A DNA stretch of 64,000 nucleotides from an uncultured Bradyrhizobium sp. (GCF_936943645.1 NZ_CAKZJO010000042.1:1-64000), one strand, 5' to 3'. Shown: positions 1 through 8,883, counted from the first letter of the stretch. Numbers and translations are program-made. The notes: a model not told the origin generated them from the letters alone.

Positions 1-23
1 CCGCTCGCGCTTCGCGCGATCGA

Positions 24-45
24 CCCTCCCCCTCCAGGGGAGGGG
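24..45. terminator. GC-rich hairpin downstream of the Rieske gene
   Basis: A run of CCCTCCCC and its complement AGGGGAGGG sit four bases or fewer apart just beyond the stop of the minus-strand Rieske gene. There is no clear T tract, so it may be part of a dispersed palindrome rather than a true rho-independent terminator. A very similar palindrome occurs near 30125-30160. Confidence 0.35.
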
Positions 46-56
46 AAGAGCGGGAC

Positions 57-470
57 CTACAGCTCCACCACCACGTAATCGCTGTCGACGCTGACCGGGA
101 TCGTCTCCGCGACATACGGCCCCTTCACCACGCTCGCGCCGGGCTCGACATGGGCCGGATAGGCCTTCACGCGGAAGCGGCGGGGGTCGCAATAGGACTG
201 ACCGGTGCGGATGTCGAACTCCCAGCCGTGCCAGGGGCAGCGGATGATCTCGCCCAACTTGGTGTATTCGATCTCGCCGGGCTCGCTCGACTGCGCGAGC
301 CCGATCAACGGGCCCTCGCACAAAGCCGCGCCCTGATGCGGGCAGCGGTTCATCAGGCCGAAATACTCGCCCTTGATGTTGAAGACCGCGATCGGCCGGC
401 CGTCGATCTCCAGGAATTTTCGCGTGCCGGGCGGAAGCTCGTCGACCGGCGCAATCACGTGTCTTGCCAT
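57..470 (-). CDS. Rieske (2Fe-2S) ferredoxin-like protein
   Basis: A 137-residue single-domain Rieske protein, probably an electron carrier or the ferredoxin part of an oxygenase. The two cluster-binding boxes are both present: CPH at residues 43-45 and CPWH at 78-81, giving the Cys-His and Cys-His ligand pairs. The ATG at 470 was chosen because the upstream extension of the open frame is arginine-rich read-through of the amidohydrolase gene. It is the last gene of a minus-strand run: amidohydrolase (1622-2680), amidohydrolase (487-1596), then this gene 16 bases later. The context suggests a redox partner in an aromatic or ring-cleavage-like pathway, but no oxygenase alpha subunit is visible in the window, so the partner is unknown. 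Confidence 0.88.
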   Translation of the reverse strand: MARHVIAPVDELPPGTRKFLEIDGRPIAVFNIKGEYFGLMNRCPHQGAALCEGPLIGLAQSSEPGEIEYTKLGEIIRCPWHGWEFDIRTGQSYCDPRRFRVKAYPAHVEPGASVVKGPYVAETIPVSVDSDYVVVEL

Positions 471-486
471 CAGGAAATTCTTGCCA

Positions 487-1596
487 TCAGGAAATGCCGT
501 ACAGTTTCTTGGCGTTGCCGAGATAAAACGCCTCGCGATTGGCTTCGCTGACGCCCGCCGGCAGCACGCGCGACGGCTCGTCATAGTCCCAATGCGGATA
601 GTCGGTGGCGAACAGCAGGCGGTCCCAGCCGATCCATTTGATGACGTCGAACAGATCCTCGCGCCGCTCCGGATCTTCCATCGGCTGCGTGGTCCACCAC
701 ACCTGCTCGCGGATATATTCCGACGGCGGACGCTTCACATGCGGCACTTCGCTGCGCAGCCGCTGCCAGGCCTTGTCGAGCCGCCACGCCAGCGACGGCG
801 CCCAGCCGAAGCCGGCCTCGATCATCACCATCTTCAGTTTCGGGAAGCGCTCGAACACGCCTTCCAGCACAAGGCTCGCCAGCGCCGATTGCTGGCATTG
901 CGAGTGCCCCACCATCTCCTCGATGTAATAGGACGGCCAGCCCGACGGCGTGATCGGGTTGCCGCCGAAGCCGAAGGCATGGACGCCGACAGGAAGGCCG
1001 GCTTCCTCCGCGGCCTGATAGATCGGCCAATAGCGGCGCTGGCCGAGCGGCTCGACATTGCGGCTGAGCAGCAGCACCTGCACGAAGTTCTTGTCGCCGG
1101 CACGCTCGCGGATTTCAGCCGCAGCCGAGAGGCCATCCTCATTGCCGACGACGATGGACGCCTTCAGCCGCTTATCCCTGCTGGTCCATTTGTCGATCTG
1201 CCAGTCGTTGATCGCCGAGCATAGCGCCGCCGAGAGCTCGTGATTGCGGATGCCCTGTCCGGTGTTGAGCGGATTGAGCACGCCGAGCTGCACGTTGTTG
1301 GGGTCGAGCAGCTGCTTCTGCATGAAGGAGAGCGAGGAGCCCTGCGGCCCGCCTTCCGGCGGATAGGCGTCGCGGCGCGAGGCGTTGGGCTGCGCCTTGG
1401 GATAAGGCGGGCCTTCCATCATGCCCTGATAGGCATGGACGCCGTAGACTTCGAGATGATGCTGCCAGCGTTTGGCGAGATAGGGATAGAGCTCGGTGCG
1501 GGTGGCGCGTGCCGGATGGATGTCGCAGTCCGCGATCGCGGCTTTGACGGTCAGTGGGGAAGCGGCTTCTTGGTTCTCGCGGAACTGGATATTCAT
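487..1596 (-). CDS. Amidohydrolase family protein (amidohydrolase_2)
   Basis: A 369-residue TIM-barrel hydrolase or decarboxylase of the amidohydrolase_2 family (PF04909), related to ACMSD and gamma-resorcylate decarboxylase. The first metal-site strand reads D-C-D-I-H-P at residues 23-28, so only one histidine of the usual HxH pair is present. Near the C terminus F-A-T-D-Y-P-H-W supplies the late aspartate typical of the family. The product of the upstream gene (1622-2680) is a clear paralogue, with the same opening motif and the same TDYPHW block. The two are 25 bases apart and the Rieske gene follows, so one operon is likely. The substrate cannot be read from sequence. Confidence 0.87.
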   Translation of the reverse strand: MNIQFRENQEAASPLTVKAAIADCDIHPARATRTELYPYLAKRWQHHLEVYGVHAYQGMMEGPPYPKAQPNASRRDAYPPEGGPQGSSLSFMQKQLLDPNNVQLGVLNPLNTGQGIRNHELSAALCSAINDWQIDKWTSRDKRLKASIVVGNEDGLSAAAEIRERAGDKNFVQVLLLSRNVEPLGQRRYWPIYQAAEEAGLPVGVHAFGFGGNPITPSGWPSYYIEEMVGHSQCQQSALASLVLEGVFERFPKLKMVMIEAGFGWAPSLAWRLDKAWQRLRSEVPHVKRPPSEYIREQVWWTTQPMEDPERREDLFDVIKWIGWDRLLFATDYPHWDYDEPSRVLPAGVSEANREAFYLGNAKKLYGIS

Positions 1597-1621
1597 CGCC
1601 TTGCCTCCTTTGGCAGCGGGC

Positions 1622-2680
1622 TCATTTCAGGCGGGGATAGGTCGCATACGGATTGTCGATCATGATCTTGCGCACGAGATCGGGGGACAGACCTTCGGGC
1701 AGCGCGTCCTGGCCGTCGAACTGCCAGTGCGGATAGTCCGTGGAGAATAGGACCAATTGATCGGACTGCATATGATCAAACAGGCGATTTAATGTCGCCT
1801 CATCTGGCGGTGCATCAAATGGCTGTAATGAGAAGCGGATGTTGCTGCGCACAATGTCCAGCGGCGCGCGATCGACCCACGGGGTTTCCATCCGCACGCC
1901 CCGCCAGAACTTGTGCAGGCGCCAGAGATAGGGCGAGATCCAGGACACGCCGGATTCCAGCATCACCATTTTCAGCCGCGGATATTTGGCGAATACGCCC
2001 TCGACGATGAGGCTGGTGAGCTGGGTCTGGAACGCCTGGGCCTGACCGACATAATCCTCGATGTGGTAGGAGCCCCACCCCACCGCGGTCGGTGGATTGT
2101 GATAGGCGGAACCGGCGTGGATGCCGATCGGTAGTTCCAGGCGCTCCGCAGCCTCATAGATCGGCCACAGGGCGCGTTTGCCGAGCGGGGTGTCGCCCAT
2201 GACCAGCATCAGCACCTGAACGAAGCGCTTGTCCTTCGCGCAGCGCTCGATCTCGGCGACGGCTTTCTCGATGCTTTGCACCGGGATCACGATCGAGCCG
2301 CGCAGCCGTGTGTCACGATCGAGCCATTCCTTCGCGAGCCAGTCGTTCAGCGCGCGGCAGAAGGCGGCCTGCATGTCCTCGGAAAACACCATCTGCACGC
2401 CGTAGAGCGGATTGCAGATCGCGAACTTGAACTGGAAGGGATCGAGCACATGACGCTGCATGTCCTCCAGATTTTCGCCGGGCTTTCCCGTTTCGGGGCG
2501 CCAGTCCGGCCGTGCCGTGATCGGCGAATTCTGCGGGTAGGATTGCGAGACGAGATCGACCATGCCGCGCGTCGTCACCTGATCGCGCCAATAGTCGTTC
2601 AGGTAGGGCAGCAGGCTGGTCAGATGCGGCACGGCCGGATGCACGTCGCAATCAATGCCGCCGGCGATCAGGGACGCCAT
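1622..2680 (-). CDS. Amidohydrolase family protein (amidohydrolase_2), paralogue
   Basis: A 352-residue amidohydrolase_2 protein, first gene of the three-gene minus-strand run. It opens with I-D-C-D-V-H-P (residues 9-15) and carries S-T-D-Y-P-H-W-Q-F-D near the C terminus, matching the downstream amidohydrolase. Start: the open frame continues about 230 codons further upstream across the divergent CinA-like gene, but that stretch is Arg/Ser/Pro-rich and non-coding in character. The ATG at 2680 is preceded by AGAAGGG, an acceptable ribosome binding site. Intact length is normal for the family. As in its neighbour, the second histidine of the HxH metal motif is replaced by proline. Confidence 0.87.
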   Translation of the reverse strand: MASLIAGGIDCDVHPAVPHLTSLLPYLNDYWRDQVTTRGMVDLVSQSYPQNSPITARPDWRPETGKPGENLEDMQRHVLDPFQFKFAICNPLYGVQMVFSEDMQAAFCRALNDWLAKEWLDRDTRLRGSIVIPVQSIEKAVAEIERCAKDKRFVQVLMLVMGDTPLGKRALWPIYEAAERLELPIGIHAGSAYHNPPTAVGWGSYHIEDYVGQAQAFQTQLTSLIVEGVFAKYPRLKMVMLESGVSWISPYLWRLHKFWRGVRMETPWVDRAPLDIVRSNIRFSLQPFDAPPDEATLNRLFDHMQSDQLVLFSTDYPHWQFDGQDALPEGLSPDLVRKIMIDNPYATYPRLK

Positions 2681-2823
2681 CACGTTTCCCTTCTCACGTT
2701 TCCTCGCTCGTCTCTTCTTGTACCCACATTCAAGCAGGCCTGCCCGCCGCCCGCAACTCGGCCAAGCGTCCTGCCATATGCTAGGAAGGCTGAGCTCGGT
2801 TGCGAAGGAATGGGGGTTGCGGA

Positions 2824-3306
2824 ATGAAAGAGCTCGTCGGCATCGCGAAACAGGTCGCCGCCAGATTGATCGCGCGCAAACAGACCATTGCGGTGGCGGA
2901 ATCCTCCACCGGCGGCCTGATCGCGGCCAGCCTGCTCGCGGTGCCCGGCGCCTCCGCCTACTTCCTCGGCGGCGCGGTGGTTTACACCCGCGATGCCAGG
3001 CGTGTGCTGATGGATATTTCGGACGAAGGAATGAAGGGCTTTCGCTCCTCGTCGGAACCTTACGCGCAGCTGCTGGCCGATCAGATGCGAACACGCTTTG
3101 GCAGCGACTGGGGCCTGTCCGAGACCGGCGCCGCCGGCCCCACCGGCAACCGCTACGGCGACGCCGCCGGTCATAGCTGCATGGCGGTTGCAGGACCTGC
3201 GTCGGAGGTGATGACGCTGGAGACGGGTGGCAATGACCGGTTCGGCAACATGCAGGTGTTTGCGGCGACGGCGCTGAAACTATTGCTGCGGAAGCTGGAG
3301 GGGTGA
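2824..3306 (+). CDS. CinA C-terminal-domain protein (PncC-like amidase)
   Basis: A 160-residue stand-alone CinA C-terminal domain. In characterised members (PncC) this domain deamidates nicotinamide mononucleotide in NAD recycling. The family opening motif V-A-E-S-S-T-G-G-L is at about residues 23-31, followed by a variant of the G-x-A-G-P-x-G loop (S-E-T-G-A-A-G-P-T-G). No N-terminal molybdopterin-binding domain is fused, as is usual for short CinA-family proteins. The ATG at 2824 is used because GGGG lies just upstream. It is transcribed divergently from the amidohydrolase operon with 143 bases between starts. The altered glycine loop means catalytic activity is likely but not certain. Confidence 0.85.
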   Translation: MKELVGIAKQVAARLIARKQTIAVAESSTGGLIAASLLAVPGASAYFLGGAVVYTRDARRVLMDISDEGMKGFRSSSEPYAQLLADQMRTRFGSDWGLSETGAAGPTGNRYGDAAGHSCMAVAGPASEVMTLETGGNDRFGNMQVFAATALKLLLRKLEG

Positions 3307-3341
3307 TGGTGGTATCCCTCGCAGCGATCACGCTTTCAATA

Positions 3342-3472
3342 CCGTCATCCTGAGGTGCGAGACACGTGGCGCAACGCGCCACGTGGAGAGCCTCGAAGGA
3401 TGAACGGCCGAGGTGCAGCGGGGCCGTCGCCCTTCGAGGCTCGCCGAAGAGGCGAGCACCTCAGGGTGACGG
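3342..3472. repeat. Extragenic palindrome, CATCCTGAGGTGC type
   Basis: A 131-base imperfect inverted repeat. The left end CCGTCATCCTGAGGTGC is matched by GCACCTCAGGGTGACGG at the right end, and the middle has further inner inverted segments around CACGTGGCGC. It lies between two convergent genes, so it could also end transcription from both sides. Elements of this appearance are widely scattered in Bradyrhizobium genomes (general knowledge). Confidence 0.75.
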
Positions 3473-3504
3473 TGAGAGATTGGCGTTCGCGGTTACGTAC
3501 AATC

Positions 3505-3780
3505 TCATCGCCTCAGATGCCGCATGAAGATCCGCACCACATAGCCCTGGACCCGCGGCCCCTCGTCGTAAACATCCGACGCGATCCGCTCGATGGTCTC
3601 GCGCAGCGACAGGAACTGCGCCTGCCGCGCGCTGCTTTCGGTACCCTGCATGCCCGCGAGCTCGTCCATCGCAGCGTCGCTGATCTGGCACTGCACGACC
3701 TCGTCGTCATTGAGCATGGTGAAGCGAAAGGCCAGCCGTTCGAGGTCATGGCCGATGATCCTGTCGCGCGTCAGCGGCAT
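3505..3780 (-). CDS. DUF1488-like small protein
   Basis: A 91-residue protein that reads M-P-L-T-R-D-R-I-I-G-H-D-L and then alternates strand-like and helical segments, resembling the DUF1488 family of small proteobacterial proteins of unknown function. The resemblance is from memory of the family pattern, not from a search. A GTG at 3828 would add 16 residues; the ATG at 3780 fits the family length better. It lies upstream of AMP nucleosidase on the same strand, with 78 bases between its start and that gene's stop. A small cytosolic protein with no signal peptide or membrane segment. Confidence 0.6.
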   Translation of the reverse strand: MPLTRDRIIGHDLERLAFRFTMLNDDEVVQCQISDAAMDELAGMQGTESSARQAQFLSLRETIERIASDVYDEGPRVQGYVVRIFMRHLRR

Positions 3781-3858
3781 CAAGTCGTCCCAGTCGAGCC
3801 CCGCGCCGGACAATGCTGAAAATCGCACCGATTGTCAGCAGCAAAGCGCTGCTGCGCC

Positions 3859-5328
3859 CTACTGGAACGCGACTTCGGCAAAACTGCGGAGTTTGCGCGA
3901 ATGCAGCCGCTCCGATTCCTGCTGCTTGAGCCGCTCCAGCGCCTTCAGGCCGATCTCGAGGTGCTGGCCGACGCGGCGGCGGTAAAATTCGCTGGCCATG
4001 CCAGCGAGCTTGATCTCACCGTGCAGCGGCTTGTCGGAGACGCAGAGCAGCGTGCCGTAGGGCACGCGGAAGCGATAGCCGTTGGCGGCGATCGCAGCCG
4101 ATTCCATATCGAGCGCCACCGCGCGCGACTGCGACAGACGGCGGATCACCTCGGGGCCCGAGATCTCCCAATTGCGGTTGTCGACGCTGGCGACGGTGCC
4201 GGTGCGCATCAGGCGCTTCAGCTCGAAACCTTCGAGGCCGGTGACATCCTCGACGGCCTCTTCGAGCGCGACCTGCATCTCGGCCAGCGCCGGGATCGGC
4301 ACCCACAGCGGCAATTCGCCGTCGAGCACATGATCCTCGCGCACATAGCCGTGTGCGAGCACGTAGTCGCCGAGCCGCTGCGTATTGCGCAGGCCTGCGC
4401 AATGGCCAAGCATGAGCCAGGCGTGCGGGCGCAGCACGGCGACGTGGTCGGTGACGTTGCGCGCGTTGGACGGGCCGGTGCCGATGTTGATCAGCGTGAT
4501 GCCGCGATAGCCGGGCGCGACCAGATGGAAGGCCGGCATGTTCGGTGTACGCGCCGGTCCCGCTCCCGTCGTGTGTCCACCATTGCGCGTGATGACATTG
4601 CCGGGCGCGACAAACGCTTCGAGCCCGGCTTCGCCCGACTGAAGCCGCTGCTGACAGAGCTCCGCGAAAGCATCGACATAGAACTGGTAGTTGGTGAAGA
4701 TCACAAAATTCTGGAAATGCTCGGGATCGGTGCCGGTGTAGTGATAGAGCCGGCGCAGCGAGTAATCGACCCGGGCGGCCCGAAACAGCGACAGCGGCTC
4801 GGGCGCGCCGGGCCGCAATTCAAAGGTGCCGTCGGCGATGGAATCGTCCATGGTGGCGAGATCCGGCACGTCGAACGCGTCGCGCAGCGACCGCGCCACG
4901 GGCGAGTTCTCGCTGGTGGTGATGGCAGCCTCGATATTGATGTCGCGGCGATAGGCGAAGTGGATCGGGATCGGCTCGGCGGACTCGCCGATTTCGACGG
5001 GCACGCCGTGATTCTGGATCAGCAATCCGATCTGTTCGACGAGATAGCTGCGGAACAGATCCGGCCGCGTGACGCTGGTTTCGTGCACGCCGGGCCCGGC
5101 GACGAAGCCATAAGCCAGCCGCGAATCCAGCCGCGCATGCGTCGCGGTGGTGAGGCGCACGAAGGGATAATAGGCCCTCACCCGCGTCGTGATCGCCTCA
5201 CCGCTGACGTAAGCTTCGAATCGATCGCGCAGGAACTTGGTGTTGCGCTCGTAGATCTCTTCGAGGCGGCCCACGGCCGCGGACGCGTCAGAGAAGGATT
5301 TGGTGGCGATGGGGGCTGGGGATTGCAT
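3859..5328 (-). CDS. amn: AMP nucleosidase
   Basis: A 489-residue AMP nucleosidase (EC 3.2.2.4), which splits AMP into adenine and ribose 5-phosphate and so adjusts the adenylate pool. Length and layout match the long bacterial Amn type: an N-terminal regulatory domain (about residues 1-170) and a C-terminal nucleoside-phosphorylase-like domain with L-I-N-I-G-T-G-P-S-N-A-R-N-V-T-D and, nearer the end, A-L-D-M-E-S-A-A-I-A-A-N-G, the purine/ribose-binding motif. The ATG at 5328 was chosen because the upstream extension runs through a dispersed palindrome. It appears to be a single-gene unit bounded by repeats on the 5-prime side. Confidence 0.93.
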   Translation of the reverse strand: MQSPAPIATKSFSDASAAVGRLEEIYERNTKFLRDRFEAYVSGEAITTRVRAYYPFVRLTTATHARLDSRLAYGFVAGPGVHETSVTRPDLFRSYLVEQIGLLIQNHGVPVEIGESAEPIPIHFAYRRDINIEAAITTSENSPVARSLRDAFDVPDLATMDDSIADGTFELRPGAPEPLSLFRAARVDYSLRRLYHYTGTDPEHFQNFVIFTNYQFYVDAFAELCQQRLQSGEAGLEAFVAPGNVITRNGGHTTGAGPARTPNMPAFHLVAPGYRGITLINIGTGPSNARNVTDHVAVLRPHAWLMLGHCAGLRNTQRLGDYVLAHGYVREDHVLDGELPLWVPIPALAEMQVALEEAVEDVTGLEGFELKRLMRTGTVASVDNRNWEISGPEVIRRLSQSRAVALDMESAAIAANGYRFRVPYGTLLCVSDKPLHGEIKLAGMASEFYRRRVGQHLEIGLKALERLKQQESERLHSRKLRSFAEVAFQ

Positions 5329-5384
5329 GATTCGACCGCCGGATTGATGGGCTTGAGTCGAACTATAGCAAAGAAGGCAGTGCC

Positions 5385-5471
5385 GTAGGGTGGGCAAAGC
5401 GAAGCGTGCCCACCATGTGCTCATTGAGCTAAAGATGGTGGGCACGGCGCTTTGCGCCTTTGCCCACCCTG
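5385..5471. repeat. Extragenic palindrome, GGGTGGGCAAAGCG type, copy 1
   Basis: An 87-base imperfect palindrome starting GTAGGGTGGGCAAAGCG and ending with the complement CGCCTTTGCCCACCCT. A second copy lies at 18592-18680. It sits upstream of the AMP nucleosidase gene and downstream of the type I secretion adaptor gene. A shorter inverted sequence based on ATCCCGGATGCGC/GCGCTCCGGGAT follows at about 5496-5527. Confidence 0.8.
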
Positions 5472-5542
5472 CGAGAGCGAGTGTGTGGCCCGAGATCCCG
5501 GATGCGCGCTAAGCGCGCTCCGGGATGACGCGCTTTCGCGCG

Positions 5543-6877
5543 TCATTTCTCGCGGAACGCGCGCATCAGCTGGTCGTGCAGCGGCTTCATCAGATAGGAC
5601 AGCATGGTGCGGTCACCGGTCTGGACGAAGGCTTCCACGGGCATGCCGGGAATCATCTTGACGTCGCCGAGACGGGCGATCTCTTCGGCCGGCATCGAGA
5701 CGCGGATGGTGTAGTAGCTCTGGCCGGTGCGCTGGTCGGTGGTGACGTCCGGCGAGACGCGGCTGACGAGGCCGTTGAGCTCCGGCGTGGTGCGCTGGTT
5801 GAACGCGGAGAGGCGCAGCAGCGTCTTCTGGCCGATCTGGAGCTTGTCGATATCGACCGGATTGACCTTGGCCTCGACCTGGAGATCGTCGGCCTGCGGC
5901 ACGATCAGCATCAAGGTGTCGCCGGCGGTGACGACGCCGCCGACCGTGTGCACCGTCGATTGCAGCACCATGCCATCCTGCGGCGCACGGATGTCGACAC
6001 GGCGAAGCTGGTCCTCGGCGGCGACCTTGCGCTCGATCAGTTCCCCGATCTTGTCGTTGGTCTCGCGCAGGTCCTTGGAGACCTCGCTCACCACGTCCTT
6101 GTCGACCTGGATGATCTGCAGCTCGGTCTCGGTGATCTTGCCCTTGGCCTGGGCGCGCGAAGCGATGTACTGCGCGCGCTCGCCGTTGAGACGGGCCGAG
6201 TCGCGCTCGAGCTGGGTCAGGCGCGAGAGCTGCACCAGACGCTTGTCGTAGAGGTCCCGCACGCCGGTGAGCTCGTTCTGCACCAGCGCGATCTCCTGGT
6301 CCTTGGCCTTCTCCTGGGCGCTGAGACCCGCAATCTCCTCGTTGAGCTGGGTGATGCGCTCGCGCAGCTGGGCCTTCTGTCCGGTGCGGCCGTTGACGCG
6401 GACGTCGAACAGCTTGGTTTCGGCGGACAGCAGCAGCTTGACGTCGGGATCGCCGGCGCGATCCAGCAGGGCTTGCGGAAATTCGATGCTGTCCACACCG
6501 CGCTGCTCGGCCTGCAAGCGCGCCGCGCGGGCCTGCGCGGCGTCGAGATTCTTGGTGACGATGGCAAGGTTCGCCTTGGTGACGGTGTCATCGAGCCGCA
6601 CCACGATGTCGCCTGACTTGACCAGATCGCCGTCGCGGGCGCGCACCTCGCCGACCACGCCGCCGGTCGGATGCTGCACCTTCTTGACGTTGGATTCGAC
6701 CACGATCTGGCCCGGCGCGATCAGCGCGCCCGAGATCAGCACGGTCGAGGCCCAGCCGCCGAGACCGACGACCAGCACCAGCACGATGCCAAGTCCGAGC
6801 AGGAGGTGGAACTTGATGGATTCGCGCACGGTCCTCTTTGCGGCGGGCTTCGGCCCGCCGATCGCCATCGTGCTCAT
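5543..6877 (-). CDS. HlyD/PrtE-family type I secretion adaptor
   Basis: A 444-residue membrane fusion protein of a type I secretion system. It bridges the inner-membrane ABC exporter and an outer-membrane TolC-like pore. A single membrane helix lies at about residues 23-45, followed by a biotinyl-lipoyl-like half motif (V-V-G-E-V-R-A-R-D-G-D-L-V-K-S-G-D), a long charged coiled-coil hairpin (about 100-290) and the matching lipoyl half and beta-barrel domain (V-D-I-R-A-P-Q-D-G-M-V near 300). Its start overlaps the stop of the ABC exporter by four bases (ATGA), so the two are translationally coupled. No outer-membrane gene is adjacent. A possible cargo is the 2,100-residue protein at 21263-27565. 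Confidence 0.93.
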   Translation of the reverse strand: MSTMAIGGPKPAAKRTVRESIKFHLLLGLGIVLVLVVGLGGWASTVLISGALIAPGQIVVESNVKKVQHPTGGVVGEVRARDGDLVKSGDIVVRLDDTVTKANLAIVTKNLDAAQARAARLQAEQRGVDSIEFPQALLDRAGDPDVKLLLSAETKLFDVRVNGRTGQKAQLRERITQLNEEIAGLSAQEKAKDQEIALVQNELTGVRDLYDKRLVQLSRLTQLERDSARLNGERAQYIASRAQAKGKITETELQIIQVDKDVVSEVSKDLRETNDKIGELIERKVAAEDQLRRVDIRAPQDGMVLQSTVHTVGGVVTAGDTLMLIVPQADDLQVEAKVNPVDIDKLQIGQKTLLRLSAFNQRTTPELNGLVSRVSPDVTTDQRTGQSYYTIRVSMPAEEIARLGDVKMIPGMPVEAFVQTGDRTMLSYLMKPLHDQLMRAFREK

Positions 6878-8622
6878 GGTTTGGCCACTCCGCCTTCGCT
6901 GACGATCTTGATCGGTGCCGGCGGCGTCACCCGCGGCTGTAGCACCTGGGCGAGCACCTGTTCCTTCGGCCCGAATGCCTGCATGCGGCCGTCGCGCAGC
7001 ACCAGCACCTGGTCGACCGCCTCAACGCCGATCGGACGGTGCGCCACCACGACGACGATGGCGCCGCGCTCGCGCGCGGCGCGGACGGCGCGGGTCAGCG
7101 CCTCGTCGCCTTCGGTGTCGAGATTGGAGTTGGGCTCGTCGAGCACGATCAGGAAGGGGTTGCCATAGAGCGCGCGCGCCAGCGCCACGCGCTGCGCCTG
7201 GCCGGCGGAGAGCGCGGTGCCCTGCTCGCCGACTTGCGTGTTGTAGCCCTCGCGCATCTTGATGATCATCTCGTGCACGCCGGCTTCCTTCGCTGCCGCG
7301 ATGATGACCTCAGAGGTCGCCTCGGGATCGAACCGGCTGATGTTCTGCGCGATGGTGCCGCCGAACAATTCGACGTCCTGCGGCAGATAGCCGATGTGCC
7401 GGCCGAGCATGTCGGACGACCATTGATCGAGCGCTGCACCGTCGAGCCGCACCTTGCCGCGCACCGGCTGCCAAACGCCGACCAGCGCGCGGATCAGCGA
7501 CGACTTGCCGGAACCGCTCGGACCGATCACGCCAAGGCCGTTGCCCGCGGCGAGCGCGAAGGTGATGTCCTGAACGATGAGGCGCTGATCACCGGGCGCC
7601 ACCATGGCGACGCCTTCGACCGAGAGCCGGCTCGTCGGCGCCTGCAATTGGGTCGGCATCGGCCGCGCCGGCATTTGCTCCAGCAGGCGGGTGAGGCGGT
7701 GCCAGCTCTGGCGCGCCGCGACGAAGGATTTCCAATGCGCGATGGCGAGATCGACCGGCGCCAGCGCGCGGGCGGAGAGGATCGAGCCGGCGATGATGAT
7801 GCCGGCGGTCGCTTCCTGGTGGATGACGAGATAGGCGCCGACCGCGAGCACGGCCGATTGCAGCATCATGCGCAGCACCTTTGCGACCGCGCCGAGACCG
7901 CCGGCGACGTCGCTCGCACGCTGATTGCCGGCGAGATATTTTTCGTTGGCCTCGCTCCAGCGCTGGTTCATCCGGCCGGTCATGCCCATCGACACCATGA
8001 CTTCGGCGTTGCGGCGGCTGGACTGGGCGAGATCGTTGCGCTGGGCGGCAAGGCCCATCGCCTCCTTCGCCGGCTGACGGGACATGAACTCGGTGACCAG
8101 CGTCAGGCCGACCAGGATGATGGCGCCGACCAAGGCGGTGACACCGATCATGACGTGGAAGGCGAAGCAGATGGCGAGATACAGCGGCAGCCAGGGCAGA
8201 TCGAAGAACGCGCTCGGGCCCATGCCGCCGAGGAAGGAGCGGACGTTGTCGAGATCACGCAGCGGCTGCAGGCCCTCGTTGCGGCTGCCGACCAGCAGCG
8301 GCAGGCGCACGATGGTGTCGAACACGCGCTTGTTGAGGGCCTCGTCCAGCGCGGTGCCGATCCGGCCCAGGATCCGGTTGCGGATCATGTCGAGCACGCC
8401 CTGCGCCATATAGAGGAAGCTGGCGAGGATGATCAGGCCGACCAGGGTCGGAACGCTGCGGCTCGGCAGCACGCGGTCGTAGACCTCCAGCATGAAGATC
8501 GACCCGGTCAGATAGAGCAGGTTGATCATACAGCTCATCAAGCCGACGCCGACGAACGCCGTGCGACACGCGCGCAAGGCGTCCCCGAGCTCTGAACGGC
8601 GGACGCCAGGACCGGCTGCCAT
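6874..8622 (-). CDS. PrtD-family type I secretion permease/ATPase
   Basis: A 582-residue ABC exporter of the PrtD/AprD type (no N-terminal C39 peptidase or peptidase-like domain). About six membrane helices occupy residues 20-300, then comes the ATPase domain: Walker A G-P-S-G-S-G-K-S at 367-374, signature L-S-A-G-Q-A-Q-R, Walker B L-I-V-L-D-E-P and a switch histidine in V-V-A-H-R. It is the first gene of the two-gene secretion operon. Family members export RTX-type proteins with an uncleaved C-terminal signal. An inverted repeat lies 46 bases upstream of the start. Confidence 0.94.
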   Translation of the reverse strand: MAAGPGVRRSELGDALRACRTAFVGVGLMSCMINLLYLTGSIFMLEVYDRVLPSRSVPTLVGLIILASFLYMAQGVLDMIRNRILGRIGTALDEALNKRVFDTIVRLPLLVGSRNEGLQPLRDLDNVRSFLGGMGPSAFFDLPWLPLYLAICFAFHVMIGVTALVGAIILVGLTLVTEFMSRQPAKEAMGLAAQRNDLAQSSRRNAEVMVSMGMTGRMNQRWSEANEKYLAGNQRASDVAGGLGAVAKVLRMMLQSAVLAVGAYLVIHQEATAGIIIAGSILSARALAPVDLAIAHWKSFVAARQSWHRLTRLLEQMPARPMPTQLQAPTSRLSVEGVAMVAPGDQRLIVQDITFALAAGNGLGVIGPSGSGKSSLIRALVGVWQPVRGKVRLDGAALDQWSSDMLGRHIGYLPQDVELFGGTIAQNISRFDPEATSEVIIAAAKEAGVHEMIIKMREGYNTQVGEQGTALSAGQAQRVALARALYGNPFLIVLDEPNSNLDTEGDEALTRAVRAARERGAIVVVVAHRPIGVEAVDQVLVLRDGRMQAFGPKEQVLAQVLQPRVTPPAPIKIVSEGGVAKP

Positions 8623-8667
8623 CAGTCTGATCTCTTTCAGGTGGGGGCCAAAGCCCCTGATTTCACT

Positions 8668-8697
8668 GTTAATTCAGGGTACGCGCCCCGAATTAAC
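8668..8697. promoter_or_regulatory. Inverted repeat upstream of the type I secretion operon
   Basis: GTTAATTCAGGG, a six-base loop, then CCCCGAATTAAC: two 12-base arms pairing at 11 positions. It lies 46-75 bases before the start codon of the minus-strand exporter gene and is AT-rich at the base, unlike the GC-rich dispersed palindromes. It could be an operator or a leader hairpin. Which one cannot be told without a transcript start. Confidence 0.45.
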
Positions 8698-8883
8698 ATC
8701 ATGTTGGCGCTGCGTCCAACGCGGGCCGGGTCCATCCGGAGCCCGTAGGCCACATCTACCCCTGACGGCCCTGCACGCAAGTCCGGTATTTCACAGTCTT
8801 TGCGGCTTTTTGGTGCTAGGCGACCGCCCCTCACCGAGCGCAGGGAGAGGCGGTCAGTTCCGATCGATCAAACCGGCCGGTCG

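Noticed and set aside
2681..3382. 234-codon N-terminal extension of the amidohydrolase at 1622
   Set aside because: Low-complexity Arg/Pro/Ser sequence that runs antisense to the CinA-like gene; a good ATG with ribosome binding site exists at 2680.
8637..8834. 65-residue open frame upstream of the secretion operon
   Set aside because: No ribosome binding site, no recognisable pattern, and it crosses the inverted repeat at 8668-8697.
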